Shown here: positions 13,001-27,900 of the stretch, piece after piece | How the letters are laid out: each line of letters starts with the position of its first letter | Position numbering within the stretch: position 1 is the first letter of the stretch | From: Breviolum minutum Mf 1.05b.01 | Taxonomy: Eukaryota; Sar; Dinophyceae; Suessiales; Symbiodiniaceae | Length of the DNA: 64,000 nucleotides | Assembly (NCBI GenBank): GCA_000507305.1 | Contig: DF239269.1 | Span: forward strand, 59,304-123,303 | Reading direction: 5' to 3' | Position numbers and translations under genes: made by a program | Notes under the pieces: generated by a model | The model's input: only the letters and a program-made list of their open reading frames with translations | Told to the model about the DNA's origin: nothing | The model's database searches: none

Positions 13001-16000
13001 AAGGGCGAACGGTTAATAGCGAGTAGTAAGGGATTGGCATGAAAATTGCTTTCTTATCCATCCATACCTGATGAACGACATCCTGCACCACTGGAGGTAT
13101 ACATGAACCTTCCTACAGAAAAATCATGGATATATTGACCTAACAAATATGGAAAACAAATCCGTATGAACGGGTCCCAGGTTTGTGCCTGTCATATCTC
13201 CTCATGTTGATCGGCCAGGTGTCGCTATTGACCATTTTGCTGGTGCTGGCGATCCCCTTGTTCTCCATTGCGCAATACCCTGAGCAGGACCGGAGCCAAA
13301 AAAACACCGGGAGATTTCACAACATCAGAGGCTACAGTTGTTAATTACATAGTTTGATTGTGTGTTCTTTTATTTTTTTGAAGCTGTTATGTGAGTACGT
13401 TTAAAGCTGGCACCTTCCGTTTGGAGACTTTGAACTGCCAGGTACTATGTATTGTGCACACCTGTGCAATATGGGGGAAACTGAGTTCCTGGAACGATTT
13501 TGTTTAGATATGCCTTGTTACAGTTCAATTTTGTATGGATACATCATTTTCATCCTCAATGATCTTGGAGAGGTCCATGCGAAAAACGATCATATCGCCG
13601 TGGGTGTCGCGGGGTGTGATGAGACATATGTCCGGATTCTTTCTGCACCCTGGTCCAGCCGCAGACTCTAGGGACGCTCTTCTCTGGGGTGCTTGATTTC
13701 GTTCCACCATGTTTTTTCAAGATTTTTTACACCATTTTTTTCCTGTGATTTTTCGGTTTTCTCATTTGGTTCCACCTATTTTTTGAAACCATGGGGTTTT
13801 GATGGTTTCCATAAGGCTTTGAGGTCCCACCGTGGGTTTTCTACAAACCTGGCAACTTCAGGACTTGTCCATGTTGGTCTGGGGCAACAAGTTGGAATCT
13901 GACTACCAGTGTGGTGGCCCAGGATGAACCAGGAGGAAACGCGAAGGAGCTCCATGGGATTTTTTGCATATTTACTGTACCTACAACCCCAGCCCCCGAT
14001 TTTGCACCGGAAAATGTAGGTAAATGTTCCATACATGGAGCATATGGGGGAAGAATTTGCTAACAGTTTCCTTTTATGGCCCACGGAAAGTACTAGAAAC
14101 TTTGGTGGTAGAACTACGTTCACCCTTGGCATTGTCAGTCTACCAGTTGGTAGGTGGTTTCTCCCATTATTTACAGGGTTTTATACATCCCAGGTGGTTG
14201 TTTGGGATTTCTTCCATCAACCGTATTGCCCGTTATTAGTAGAAACTGAAGTTGACACATGTCTCATAATTTTTGGAACCGTTTTTGGAGCCGATGATGC
14301 TAGCAGAAAATGCGCATGATTCCATAGTTTGCCTCCAAACAGACCAAGATGACGATGATGGAACATCCACCATTCACAGACGACCTTTCTTGTACGATTC
14401 CATTTTTTTATTTTACCATGGCAAATTTCCGGAGAGGATCTACACACGCGCACATAGACATATTAGTGCATATTCCAGCGTATATATATATATATAACTG
14501 AGTATGATTGATTTATCCCCCTCTCAGGAGTTCCAATGGCCACCAGGATTATTGTGCTGCTAAGGAGAATAGATGGGAGCTCAAAGAGGGCATATTTCCC
14601 CATAAATCCCCTTGGGAAATTCTGGTTGATGGTTCAGAAATCCGGCTAAGCAGTTGATATGGATAATGGGACCCATGTACTGTACAACCCAGGTGGTCAG
14701 GATTTCTGAACCATCAACAGTAATTATGGATGCTGGGAGGATTCTAGGAACTTGCTGCACACACACAAGTTCCTGCTTCTCTGATGGAGTTGATAAACTC
14801 AAATCCCCGAAGGCTTTGGCAACCAAAAAAACACCGGGTCGGGCAAATGCGTGGAATTGGAATCAAGGCCGCGCTTATGATTCCCCCGGTTTTTCATGGG
14901 GGCATTGACTGACACACGGATCTCCACATCCATCACCCCACCGAACAAACCTTTCGGATTTCGACCCAAGGCGGGGATACAATGACTTGAACTCAACGCC
15001 ATCGATGAACAGCACTAGTCTTCTGGAGGACTTCCATGAGGTTTTAGTCACAGATGTAAGAGGTTTGTAGTCGAAATCATGGGCCTAAAAACCACACGAA
15101 ACAACGAACTGAGAGGGGTGAAGGGAGGGGTGTATTGGAATTTAACTACCATGTACTGCAACGATAATAACTAGGCTATAGCGGCTATATGGTTTGTTTA
15201 TTTAATATTATGTTGTTCCTACTGTAGTTTGGTTGAATGGCATCCAACTATTCCTACCTGGTGAAATTCCAGGTGACGGTGAAATCCAACCCAAAAAGGC
15301 TAGACCAGATTTCAAACCAAGATATCAAAGTTGCTCTGGGATCAGCTTCTGGGAAGGTTTCTCAACTTGATCAGTGTTTTTTTTTCCCATGTTTTTCATT
15401 GTTTTTTCCAGTTCAACATGTTTTTTTTTATTTTTTTTTCGGTGGAATAAATTCACCAACTTTTTATTGATGATGTTTTTTTCTCGAAGAGGAAAAACTT
15501 GGACGTTTTCCGTAAGGTACCGTTTTTTTTTCCCAAGGTTGGGGGGAAAGCCGCCCAGCGGATTGTTGGAGCCCCAATGAATTGGTTACTTTGGAGCCAA
15601 GCAGCTAGCAGTTTCCGAAGCAAATCCTAAGAAATATAACGAAATATATATATATATATATAATATATTTAAGGATATGATAATAATAATGATAGCCAGT
15701 AATAATGATCAATATTAACAATATTAAGATTAATAACAACAGTATTCAATAAATATATATTTATTGATACATAGAACTCAAATGACCCTTGTTTTGATTG
15801 GACAAGGCCTTGTTTTGGAGGGTTGACCTTCAAAAGTAGAGGTCATTTGGGCTCGAAGTATATAATAGGTGTATATATATACATACATTTCCCTGTTTAG
15901 ATGCACAACATATACAATATACGATATGTAATATATGTATGCAATTTACAGGACATATATTTATATGTATAAAGTACACACACATATATATATATATATA

Positions 16001-19000
16001 TGATTTTGTTCTCCGCAACTCAAAGATAAAAGACACCTTTCAGATTTCCCTTGGAGACGATGGGCATCATTTTCCTGTTCAGGAGTCTGTGACGGAGATG
16101 ATGGCATTCTACGATGATGGCACAGCCAACTATTTCCCCTATCGCTTGGATTCCTTTGAAGAACAGGTCCGTGCTTGGGGGCTTTGTAGAAAGTACTTGA
16201 AGGGTTGGAGAGCGAGTTTCCTTGTGAAGGCGTTTTTTTGCAGCTGCTATATTGTGGGAGTGTGGATGAGTTTTTCTAGACTTTCAAACAATATCAAAAT
16301 TCCCGGGAATGGGATGGATACTTTGAGACATTTTTCTTAGATTTAGCACCTGCATGCGCCAACCTCAGTTGCCCATCTCCCCCAACAGCAGATGGACGGT
16401 GTACACCATCAGAGAAAACTCACCTAGAATAGTTTTGATGAGGGTGGCCAGTCATATGGGGTGCAAAGGCGAATTGATTAACCTACGCCCTTTTTGTCCG
16501 GGGCTTTCGAGAGGGAAATTCCCGGGACAAAACATCCATTGTTTTGTGTCGTGATACTGTTGATGCAAGAAATATTCCACCAGTTGATCTGGCAAATATC
16601 ACTTTACTGGCAGAATTTACATATAAAACGCATGTATCAACCGGTTTGCGAAGACTTTTTCCATCAACCGGACATATAATTCTTTGGTTGCCAGGTGACG
16701 TTGCCGGATGGTCGCCAAGTCACCATTCCCGGCGCGTCCCTGCTCTCAACGCAAGTGGCTCCTAGACAATTGTCCGACGTCATGAGGATCAGAGTCTATA
16801 TCTCAGATGGGGTGGAGATGGTTTTTTTTAATTGGTACCTTGAGAATGTATGTTTGAGTGGGGGGGGGTAGTTGTGACCAGGGTTTTTTCTATAGTAAGC
16901 ATGTATATATGTATATATATATGTATATATATATATATATATAGTGTGGTGTTTCTGCAGACTATGAGTGGTGTTCTTGGGAGGCTATTGGCTTGTTCTG
17001 AATGGATGATTTATACAATCACTTTTTTGGAGGTTTGTTTTTGAACCGTTTTTTTCTTTGGGGGTGTGGGTGTGGCAAAGGGACTTCGCAATGAAGATTG
17101 GATGACCTTTCAACTCTGCTGGGCTGCCCCTCAAAAAATAACGGCCCGCCTTGAAGGTTTGGCTCCTGATGAACCACGTGAAAAAGCAAGGGTGATTTAA
17201 TAGATTTGATAGGGATGCAGTCTTTTTTGGGAAGGGTCATGGAACCAGACAGGTTGGGGTTTCAAACGTGGGCTTGTTCACTGTGAACATCATGATTTTC
17301 AGCTTCATTTTCGACGTTTTGAGCTTGCCTGGAAACATGAGGTCCAGTGCAAGATCGAACGTCCCGGGTGTCAGGGAGCCCTTAAGAGCTGTGGGAAGAG
17401 AGGGTCACTTCTGGAAAGGCCTCAGGACGTTCAGCCCCAAGATGTTTAAGAGATATGATTTTAGAATCCGGACCATGGTAAGTCACTATTTGAAGGTTAT
17501 ATTTTTTTGTTTTTTTTTCCATCTCCAGATTGGTTCTACTTTTATTATTCAAGGGTACTATTTGAAGCAAATCTTGGCAAAAGTGGAACCTCAGAGCTTG
17601 GGGAAATGACCAAACCCTCCTTAGGGATCCAATTCCCCCACCTCCCATATGGAGAATTTCACGGACCGGATCCCGGTCCCAACATGAAGAAAGAAACACG
17701 TGGTGACTTAAGGGGCCAAGGAGACGATGGTGGCTCCACGCCAGTACCTAGCAAACCCCCCCAAAAGTTTGGGCAGCTTCACAATCTGCCTCCATAATAT
17801 TGGGAGAATCATTAACTTTTTTTTTGGTGAAACAACAGCAAAACTTGTGTGTCTAACGTGTCGAAAGAGGCCGTTTGGTAATCTTACCCAGGTCCGGCGA
17901 ATCTGTATTTCAACTTCTACAGTCCGAGACGGATCGAAGTGGCTTTAGATATGGCCGGGGAACTCGGGAGCCGAGTTGTGTGGTGGGTGTGTCGCGGGGG
18001 AAATGGAGGCTGGTTGTGTAGTTTTTTCCTAGGGTTAGTGAGGCTTTGTAAGGCCTATATGCTGCATGTTTTTTTTTGGAGGGGATTTGCCATTCCTTCG
18101 TTGTTGGTATTGTCCGAATTCCTACAATCCATGTGGAGATGTGCAGTTTCGGGTTTAGGGGCTCACATTTGCCTCTCAAGAGGGACGGCCGGGGTAGAGT
18201 GAGAGAGTCTGTCCATGGAACCCGGCTGAAACACTCTTGAGTCATTGAACCACAAAAACCTTGATTTGGTTGGTTTATAGCGGATATAAAACCCACCTTG
18301 TTCAACAGAGATTCTGATGACCCAATCATATAGGAAACTCTCCATGCAAGATTTTTTCGTTTTTAGATTGGCCATGCTGGTGCCAGGGCCTTGCGGCTTT
18401 CATCATCCTTTTGATGATTTTCGTTTCAGCCAACTTGAATCAGACATTGCACAAATTGGTGGTGCAGCCCATGGCGAAACCTGCATGCTTTTGTGTCCTG
18501 TTGGCCCTTAAAGTTGAAAAGCCAAATGGAATGGATAATCACTTATGGATGGATCACATTTCTTTGATTTCCTTTAAGTATTTCTTTGATGTTTGTTTTG
18601 AAAACAGGTCATGGGGGGGTGCACCCAGCTGGTTTGGGTGAATCAATGTAGTAATGAAGGACTCTTGAAAAAAAAACCGTCCTTGTTCAAAGGTTGCCCA
18701 TGACCGGTGTCCTTGCTTTCCCCGCGCCAGGAAAGCATGCTGTCAGTGGTGAAAGACAACGCCTCCCAGCTATTGAAGCAGTTTGGCCTGGAAGACGACA
18801 TGGAGACCTCACATTTTTGCAAGATCTGTGGGTTATTTTTCTTTGGGGTAGCGGGCGGGTAGACAGGAAGGGATAATTTAGATTTAAACTGGACATCTCC
18901 CAGCTCTTGTTGATACTGTCCATCTTGTTCAAATGATTTTTTTCAGCCCATTCGTGTGACGTCTCGGTGTCCCAACCATGTTTTTCCAGTTGTTTTCTCC

Positions 19001-21909
19001 CCTAGATAATTCTCCCTGACCTGCGCAGGAGGCAGACGAAGACTTGGAAGAGACAGAGTTGCTGGAGGCCATGGATGATTCTAATACCAGTGTGCCAGCA
19101 TGTATTACCAAAAAATGTACATACTCCCTGGAAGTTTAACATAGCCCCTGAAAAATGATGGTTGGAAGATAAATTTCCTTTTGGGAAGGTAACTTTTCGG
19201 GGGCCATGTTAAACTTCAGGGGGTTACATATTATTCAACATACTGTACCTGTATTGAAAGTATAAGTTCCTAGAGGCTTTCATGTCTTGTGCAGATCCTA
19301 GCACGCTATGAACACCCTTTTCCCCTCCTTATAATCTACCACCATTGCCCTCATAGCTGGAAATTCTACTAAGGCATAGATGTCGTATGTTCATTCATCA
19401 AAAACGGAATGTATCCCGAGTATTCGCTTGAAACTTGGACCAATTTGGACCAATGGGATCTACATTCCTACTGTTGGTCGATGGTTTTTGCAAAGTGTTG
19501 GTAGTTAATGGTGGCAGAAATTGAGTTTTTTTTTAAAACAAAATCCCTAAGAACAGATATCACTCACCTGGTGGTTGGTTGGTGATGGAACCAAGCACCT
19601 CCAACTGGGCCTCACCGTCTTCCGGCACTGCAGGGCATCTTCAAGAAGTTTGCACGCTTGGCATCGCTCGCTGCAGGGAGAAATGAAGCGACAGCAGAAG
19701 AGCTGGCGGGTCCGGGGGTCCCATTTTTCTCCAGATTTCTGGGTGGTGGCGACTCAAAGATTTTTGGAATTTTCATCCCGGAAATTGGGGGAAACGATCC
19801 AATTGTGACGATCATATTTTTCAAATGGCTTGGTTGAAACCACCCAATGGCGCAACTAGGATTTGCCTTTTTTTTAATTAAAGGGGGGCAAGGTGGCAAC
19901 ATGGGGCTGTGACTGACTCTTTTGGTTCGGTGTGCGAAGAGAGAGCATGGACCACGAGTTGAATGAAGATGTATTTTCCTATTCAAAACATTTATTAATT
20001 TCCATTGCCATTTCAGTTTACCAGAGGGCAGGTGGAAGTGTAAACATTTCAAGAATTCAGAGTTTGACCAAACATGATCACAACTTCACCCAGATTTTAC
20101 ACTTGCTACAATAAAGTATGAATTTTGTGGGACTTTGGGGGATAAGAAGCGATAGAAAGCTTGCAAGCACGCTAAGTATTTAGAGAAATGCTGTACTAGG
20201 GCGTGTGTTTTCGTTTGTATTGGGATACACCCTGGAAGATTAACATGGAACCTGAGAATACAGCCAATTGAAAAGGAAAATCATCTTCCAAACCATTATG
20301 TTCAGGTTCGAACCGTTAATCTTCCGGGGGTGTAAAAGGCCGACACCGTTCAGCGAAAACTAATTAGGTGGGCGATGTCTAATAATTAAAGTGCCCCAAA
20401 AACTGGTAGCTTCCTAAAAAACACTTCTCCATGTCCAGCAGATTTTGGTGGGTCCCTTATTTTGAGACACACCCATATTCATACGTCTTGAGGTGCTTTT
20501 CGACGGGAGAGGGTGCATCTAGACAAACCCTCGAATACCCAGAAAATACCGCATTTAGGGTAGGACACTAATGAATTTGGGTGCCGCCCCTTAATTTTTG
20601 AGACACGCCAACATACAGTTTCCGAAAGAGATGCTATACCCAGAGATGTATATAATTGCAAATCGTTTTCCAAGTGCAATCTTTTCAGGGAAGCAAAGTG
20701 TTTTATTTGTGGAGGACATCATCTTGTCAGTCCTCTTGTTGGTAATTTTCCTTAATAAGGCGAGGTGAATAGAGCTTCTCTCTGATACCAGCATCTTGAA
20801 CGTGGGGCATGTTCTTTTTTAGACAAGAGAAAAACAGTGCACCGAAAAGGGTATTATTTGTTGGTAATGGTTTGGTGTTTTGACTTTTATTGGATTAGGA
20901 AAATCCATGGTGAATGATTCTGTGATTTTTTGGGGTGAGGGGATAGAATGCTGAAATTTCCGAATCTGTGGTACAGATAGGGGCATCCACGGTCCACGTT
21001 GCAACATCTTTGTGGCTTTCAAGGCATGGATGAGTCGGCACGGGGTGTCATGATGGAGATGATGAATGTCCAGGTGCGCTAGGAAGGAGGGAAGGACAGG
21101 TGGTTTGCGTCGCGGTTCACAATCTGAGAACCTTGCGACTTCACTATCCATTGGCAAACGTGGTAGGGTGGAGGGAGATTCCTGCAAGATTCCCATTTTA
21201 GTAACCACTGATCTTATAGGAAACTGTGAAGGTGACAATCAGCGGTGCAAAAGGAATAGGTAAAGCCTTCAGATGTTTCCCTCAGGTGCCAAGTGCAGGG
21301 AAATCAGGAGTATCATAGGTACGTATATGTATATATATATATACAATATATGATATATATACATATATATGAAAATCTACGTATGTAGGAAGAATCTGGA
21401 CAATTTCAACAATTTCACATGACTTCCTCAATCATGCAAGGTGCGCACATTTTAATCTGACAGACCTTTTCCAAAGCATCCTTTCTTTCAATATCCAAAC
21501 CACAACTACGCCGTGTGTCCTCAGGGCACCGAGTTCCCCCCAAACCGCCATCATCACAGGTGTCAACGGCACCGGCAGCAACGGAAACTGCTGGCGGCAG
21601 CTCCTTGAGAGCCAGCCTGGGGCTCCCAGGTGGGTGAAAAAAACATCACCTGAACATTGAGGTTAAAGTAGCCTGGGAACCAACAGATTCCCCTCCCAAA
21701 GGAACTTTTTGGTGGCATATGTCAGTTTTGTGGTGGGATCCTGTATGATAAGATGCCCAGGACTGGCAGACGAAAAGCGATGATATCCATCCCCAAATCC
21801 CACCAGACAAGATGAGCGAGCTAGAGATATAAATGATCGAGCAAGTTCATGTTTTTTTTGTTGGCGGAAGAAATCCTGCTGCTGTTGGTGCTGGTGTTGC
21901 TGTTGTTGC

Positions 21910-21998
<89 letters not shown>

Positions 21999-24900
21999 TT
22001 TGCCCAGAAGTCTCAAAACCAGGATCAACCCATCCAAGAACCTTCTGAGAGGTGCACCTTTTCCATTCCTGCTATTTTCATACAAAACGCATGCGGCATT
22101 GGGGAAAAGATGTGAGCCGAAAAGGCAGGGGGTTCCCGTTGGTTCGATACAGATTTGCGGGTGACCCTAGATGGGAAATTTGATGAACTTCGGACACTTC
22201 GAGACTTCCCTCGAGCCCAATTGGGTCGAGAAAACGCCCCCCCCCCCAAACAAACGGCTGACACCTGAAAATGGGGGGGGGACGCAATTTTTTATTAACA
22301 AAAACCCATCATTTCAAGGGTGATTCCTATTAAAACCCATCATTGTTAGGGTTCCAGCCGTTAGTGTTGCAGGGGGGTAGTGAAGTCGTCTGACCATGAC
22401 AGATGTGTAGGGTTTCTAGGGCAGCTTCGTACCAAGGCGCCATCTCAGCTCCCGTCAATGGATCAGAAGGTGCAACGGGTGTAATGGGTGTTCGGATGGC
22501 AGCTGGTGGATGGCAGGGGGTCAACAGCGGTGGCTGTCACTTTTTGGAGATCCAACAGTTTTTTTTTTTCGGAAAATTCTTGGTCTAAAAAAAATGGATA
22601 CCACAAATAAATCACGGTATTTTTACCACCAGAACTTTTGCAAACAAGCATGTCAGAAAATTGAAGATGGATTGGTGGCCCTCTGAAATCAAAGGAAACT
22701 AAAGATACCCTCCAGGGAATTAACTTTTTCCAACCTTGGGAAAAGGAAAATCATCTTCAAAAGTGATTTTTGAATATTTTTGATGGGATATGTTAGTTCT
22801 CTGAAGGGTAGTTAATTATATAGGATTTTGAAAAATCTGATGGGATGATGAGACCTTAAAGATGGATGGTTTGCAAAGGACTTTCCTGAATTGGTTTGCT
22901 CCACACCTGGGAGGTGGACTGTAATGCCTGTATTGATCCTTAAGCCACGGAAGATTGTAACGAATCATTGATTTTTTGGTTGAGCATTTAACGACCTCAG
23001 CCAATCACAAAGGAACACCATGGTCAGATGGTGCAGGCCTGGAAGAAAGCAATCAAGTGATGCCTTTGCTTCTTGGCGGATCTAATCGGGTTTTTGGCGG
23101 ATCGGGTCACGACGGTGGGATGGTGGAATCGATCAAAGGATGGATCGAGATGGATCCGGGGTGTTTTTTTTTGAAAAGGGCGAGGTTTTGGATGAATGAC
23201 CTTGTAGTACACCACCAAAATGAGCAAATGTGTCATATTGAGGTGGAAGAGGAAAATCATCTTCCTTTTTCCATCATTTTCAGGTTCCATGTCGATCTTC
23301 GGGGGTGTAATAGCCAACCAGTATAATGAGATAGGATCTGACCCCCATCCGGTGTCCAGGTCTGACTTGCCTGACGTGCCGGTGATCGCGTCCTTACCCG
23401 TGTCCAGGTGAGAAAGATTCACAAAGTGGAAGCTTTTAGAAAGAAAAGAAAATGCTTGGAACAGATTTGAGCCTGAAAATCATGGTACATTATATAAATT
23501 ATATCATCTTGGTTCCTGGTGATTTTTCGAGCCAAAGGGTTGGGAACCTTAGAAAATCTTGGTTCCTGGTGAGTTTCTTTTGTCAGGTGATATGAATTTG
23601 GGTTTTCCACAATGTGCCATAAGATTGTGCCCTTGAGCTGTGTAACCCTAGGAGATACCGCCAGTTGTCCATAGTCAATGACATTAGTACATTAAGGAGA
23701 TTATCTATTACCACATTCCCATTCGGCTCAAAAAAAAGGGCTGCATGGCCTACTAAAAAAGCAGGCATTTGTGGCTGGATCACCCCATCATTCTCCTGCA
23801 TGCGCCAGGGATACCATCGAATCGTGGGATTTAGATGTCTTGGACCTGGATACTGAAGGACAAGCCAAGGTGCATCAAGTCCGAAGGGCTTGGGAAAAAG
23901 GGACCGAGGAGTTAGAAGCTGGGATTGTGGTAGTGAGGTTGGTGAGGATGTGGGGTGTGTCACCTCACTTCCAGGGCCACACTCTTCTTTCACCACACCC
24001 CTTGGTACCCTACAAGAACTGATTGATATAGTGATTGTTACAATTGGATTTATCAATTCCAATTGTTACAGCATGTTGCACTCACAACTGAAGTGATTGG
24101 TAGGTTAAGTGGATGCAGATTTGCATACATATATATGTATATATACTTAAAAATATAAACACATAGATGTAGATTATATATGTGTTATGTTACAGTTTCA
24201 CCTATATCCATTACAACTTCAAATGTTCATTCTGCCCCATCCATCTCCTAGTTGCTCGTCCAGTAAGGTAAGGTTTACTGATATCCATTAAAACAGGCTA
24301 AGTGGATTTAGCATGATTCAGCCTTTTCGCTTTTTATTACAAGCAATCCCAGCCATTGTTTTATATCTACATACATACAAGTACCTAGATTCTTATAGAT
24401 ACATTCATATTGTGTATAAAACATCCTCGCAATTCCCAACTCCCAATTCCCAATTATCATAAATGATAACCCTCCAGGGAACTAACATATCCCGTTTTCA
24501 ATAGCATTTTTGTTTTGCAGATGATTTTCCTTTTTCCCCAGGTGGGATATGTTAGTTTTTTTGGAGGGTAGTCTTTTCCCAAAGTCCCCACGGGAAACGT
24601 CTCCGTGACCGCATCTGGTAGGTGGCTATTCATATCTTCTTCGACTCCGTGGTGGGCAAGACCACCGGACGCTATTGGTCCGAGGTAACCGGTTTGGGTT
24701 TGGGGGGGGGCCGGTTGAGCGAAAAACCTCAGATAGGTTAAGAAAAAATCCTGGATTAAATTTATAGATGATGAGGATACGAAAATATATCATGAACATG
24801 GTGATTTTTTTTTTTGCAACTGCGGATTGAGCTTGCAATCGTTCTGTGCATCTTAAAATTTAATAGACGTTTCTTTTTGTTTGGTCGGGAAAACGCTTCT

Positions 24901-27900
24901 ATTCAAGGTTGGTTACACCATTTTTTTAAATCCACTTTAGTGGAAAGACAAATTGGACCAGGAACTAACATATCCCCCCAAAATGGCATTTTGAAGATGA
25001 TTTTCCTATTCCCAAGGTGGGATATGTTAGTTCCCTGGAGGGTAAGCAATTGGGCAAAAAGTTGGGCCAACCACCAACGCTATAGCTTCAAACCTTGGGG
25101 GAAACAAGTGCCCATCGACTTGCGCCATGAAGGGACAAAGGTCTCACCTTAGGGAAACCGGGTATGGAGCTAAGGGAGAATCAGGATGAAAGATGGGATG
25201 ATGGCACTGAGCCCCCACCCTGTGCTTTTGAAGGGAATCTCTCTCCATAGAAATCTTTTCCAAGTTTTCCGGGAAAAAAATCCTTGGATGAGAAGATGCG
25301 ATTTTTTCCGTTTTTTGATGAGAGGCCTTGACCTTCAAACGCTTTCATGCAGTGGTCAGATCAGGCTGGGACATTCGGCCATGGTTTAAGGGAAGGTCTT
25401 TGCAGTCAATTGAACGGAGGATTTTTTGCCTTTGGAGTCTACAAGAGTTGCCGGGAAACATGTTGAAACATTCCAAATTTCATTGAATGAAACGTCCTAA
25501 GATATATATATATATATACATATAGTATACTTGGCTCTTCAAATTCCATTTTAGTCAGAATTGAACTTCTTTCTCACCCATACCCCGATGGCAGTCCAAC
25601 GAGATACGTTCGCCATGTCGCAGGCTACAACAACTTGCCCTACCACAACTACACCCATGCCTGCGATGTTACTTGCCTCCAACAAAAATATGATGATGTT
25701 TCCTTTTTAACCAAAACATTTACCCCCCCAAAACAACCTGCTTGAGAGGGTGACAGTTGGAGTCAGAGGGGACTCCAAAAAAGCATTCACAAGGGAAGTG
25801 CAGTGCCATTTGCTTTCCCAGGGTGGTATAAGAAATGACGCCCCTCGGGTTAGTGCAATAGGCGGGTTGGGAGTTCGTTCCAATTTGTTTGGAGACTTTT
25901 CTAAACGAATCCGCCTTTGACAGACAAATACAAATCACATTTTTGACAGCTGTTGATAGTGCTTCCGTCAGAAACGACAACTGACACGGGGTTTTTTGAT
26001 GAGATTTTTCGGCGAATTTCAGTGGTTTTGAAGCTTGTAAGAGTTCAAGGTTAGCTTGTATTGGGTAGGGCTCCGTTTCCAAAACAGTCTTAGTAAACAG
26101 AGATAGCTTGAAAATTCAGGAGTGCAGAACGAAATCTACATTTCTGGTTGGGTTTCCAACCAGTGACATCTTACCCCAACATGTAAGACATTGTCACCGT
26201 GAAAAGCCAGTTTAATTTGGTGAAAGTTGTCGCTCCAAAAAAAGCCTCCCGAAGTCAACCTCAAGATCTACTACCAAAACTCTAGCACCATGTTATTTAC
26301 CATTGAATAAGTGGTGATTAAGGTTGTTAGAAGGAGAAACTTAAACCCTTGCCTTTCCACAACTGAAAATTCAGATACAATGAATATAGATTTTTGGCCA
26401 TTTTTGGGGTGGGAGTTTTTCCTCCGACTGGCATAATGAATCGGATGAGCTTTGTGCTGTTGGCCGAGGTGCTTCATACGGTGTATCGTTTGTTATGTTT
26501 GACTTCAGCTCGACAATGGCTTGGTAGTGAGGATTGCCCAGGAATCGTTGGACTTTGGAGGGTGGATTTCCAGTTTCCAGAAAAACGGTTCCAGGCTTGC
26601 CATGGATTTTTTTCCCGAAAATGTTCGGATTTCTGAAGAAGATGCTGCCTTGGAATTTCTACATTGGTGGATTTCCCAGTCATCTTAGGATATTCTTAGA
26701 ATTGAATAGAGTGAGGACTTTTTTTAGACTCCTGAAACTTCAGGTGAAAATGGATGTGTTGGAACGGTTGCGAATTAGTGGGGTGATGAACATACAACCT
26801 TGGAACGATTGTGATGAAAGGTTTTAGTCAACCAATGTGAAGCTCAAACATTGGCGAGAGATCTTCTTTCTCAAATCATGTTCATAGAAATTCAAGATCT
26901 GCTTCCCAATGCCTAACCCTCAGGAAATACGACCTGCTTGATTGGTCCTATATTTTTTTTTTAAAGTACAGGATCATTCACCATCAGTCCCGAAGAAAAC
27001 GAGGCTTTCTTAAGGCCTTTGAGGGAATTTGCCTCTGGGAAAGCTTCCTCTGGAAATTTCGAGGTGTTGATCAATATGCTTTACTGGTGGCTGCCTTGTG
27101 CCATGACATTGGGCATCAGGGCAGAACAAATCCTTTCCTTGCAGGGGAGCTCAGGAATTATGTTGACCTTGCCACCTTTGAGGCTTCAAGCATTTTGCAT
27201 CATTTTCGTTGGCTCCGAGGGATTGAGGGATTTGCCCAGGTATGAAATCTATTTGTTTCTTCCCCGGCACCTGATGTGTCGTAATTGACTTGTGTTTTTC
27301 TGAAGCATCATCCCCCATGTCACACATTGGATCTCTATGGCCGCGTCAGCAGGTTGAGCTTGGGGATGAGTTGGCCCTGCGCTACAATGATAAGTCGGGG
27401 CACCCCAAGTATGACGATGCATGGCCGCCTTTTTTTTGGGTGTGATCATAGAAGATCACCAAAAATCACCCCCTTTTATATAAAGCTCTTTTTGTGGGGG
27501 TGCCAAATTGCTTGTGAAGAATCTCAAGTCAAGAGGTTTTTTTTTCCCCATCTAAAAGGAATGTTTTTTTTTTTAACAAGATGAGTGGGGTGGGAGTTTG
27601 ACCCATGGAAATTGTGATTTGCACGCGATTTCCATGTACACAAAAACGACACCGAGTTCACAATCCCGGAATTGAGTCGTGGGTGTCTTCTGAAAGTTGA
27701 TGTGATGCTCCTTCTCACATTTCATGACTCAGCGTCCCCCCCAAAAAGTTGGTGGTTTCAAATTATGTTTTGTTTTCACCCCGAAAATTTGGGAAATGAT
27801 CCAATTTGACGAGCATATTTTTTCAAGTGGGTTGGACCACAACCTTTAACTAGAAGAATTTCCAAACAGAAACCTATATGGAATTTGGATGGCTTGAAAA

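Noticed and set aside
21663..22085. Minus-strand polyglutamine ORF of 140 codons
   Set aside because: The Gln run comes from the GTT/GCT microsatellite, and the flanks show no recognisable domain. It also lies in an intron of the plus-strand PDE gene.
26970..27063. Apparent frameshift in the PDE: an upstream open frame reads SFTISPEENEAFLRPLREF and then loses the PDE frame
   Set aside because: The preceding PDE exon ends in phase 1 at 26523 and joins exactly to 27064, so the upstream frame is intronic and no frameshift is needed.
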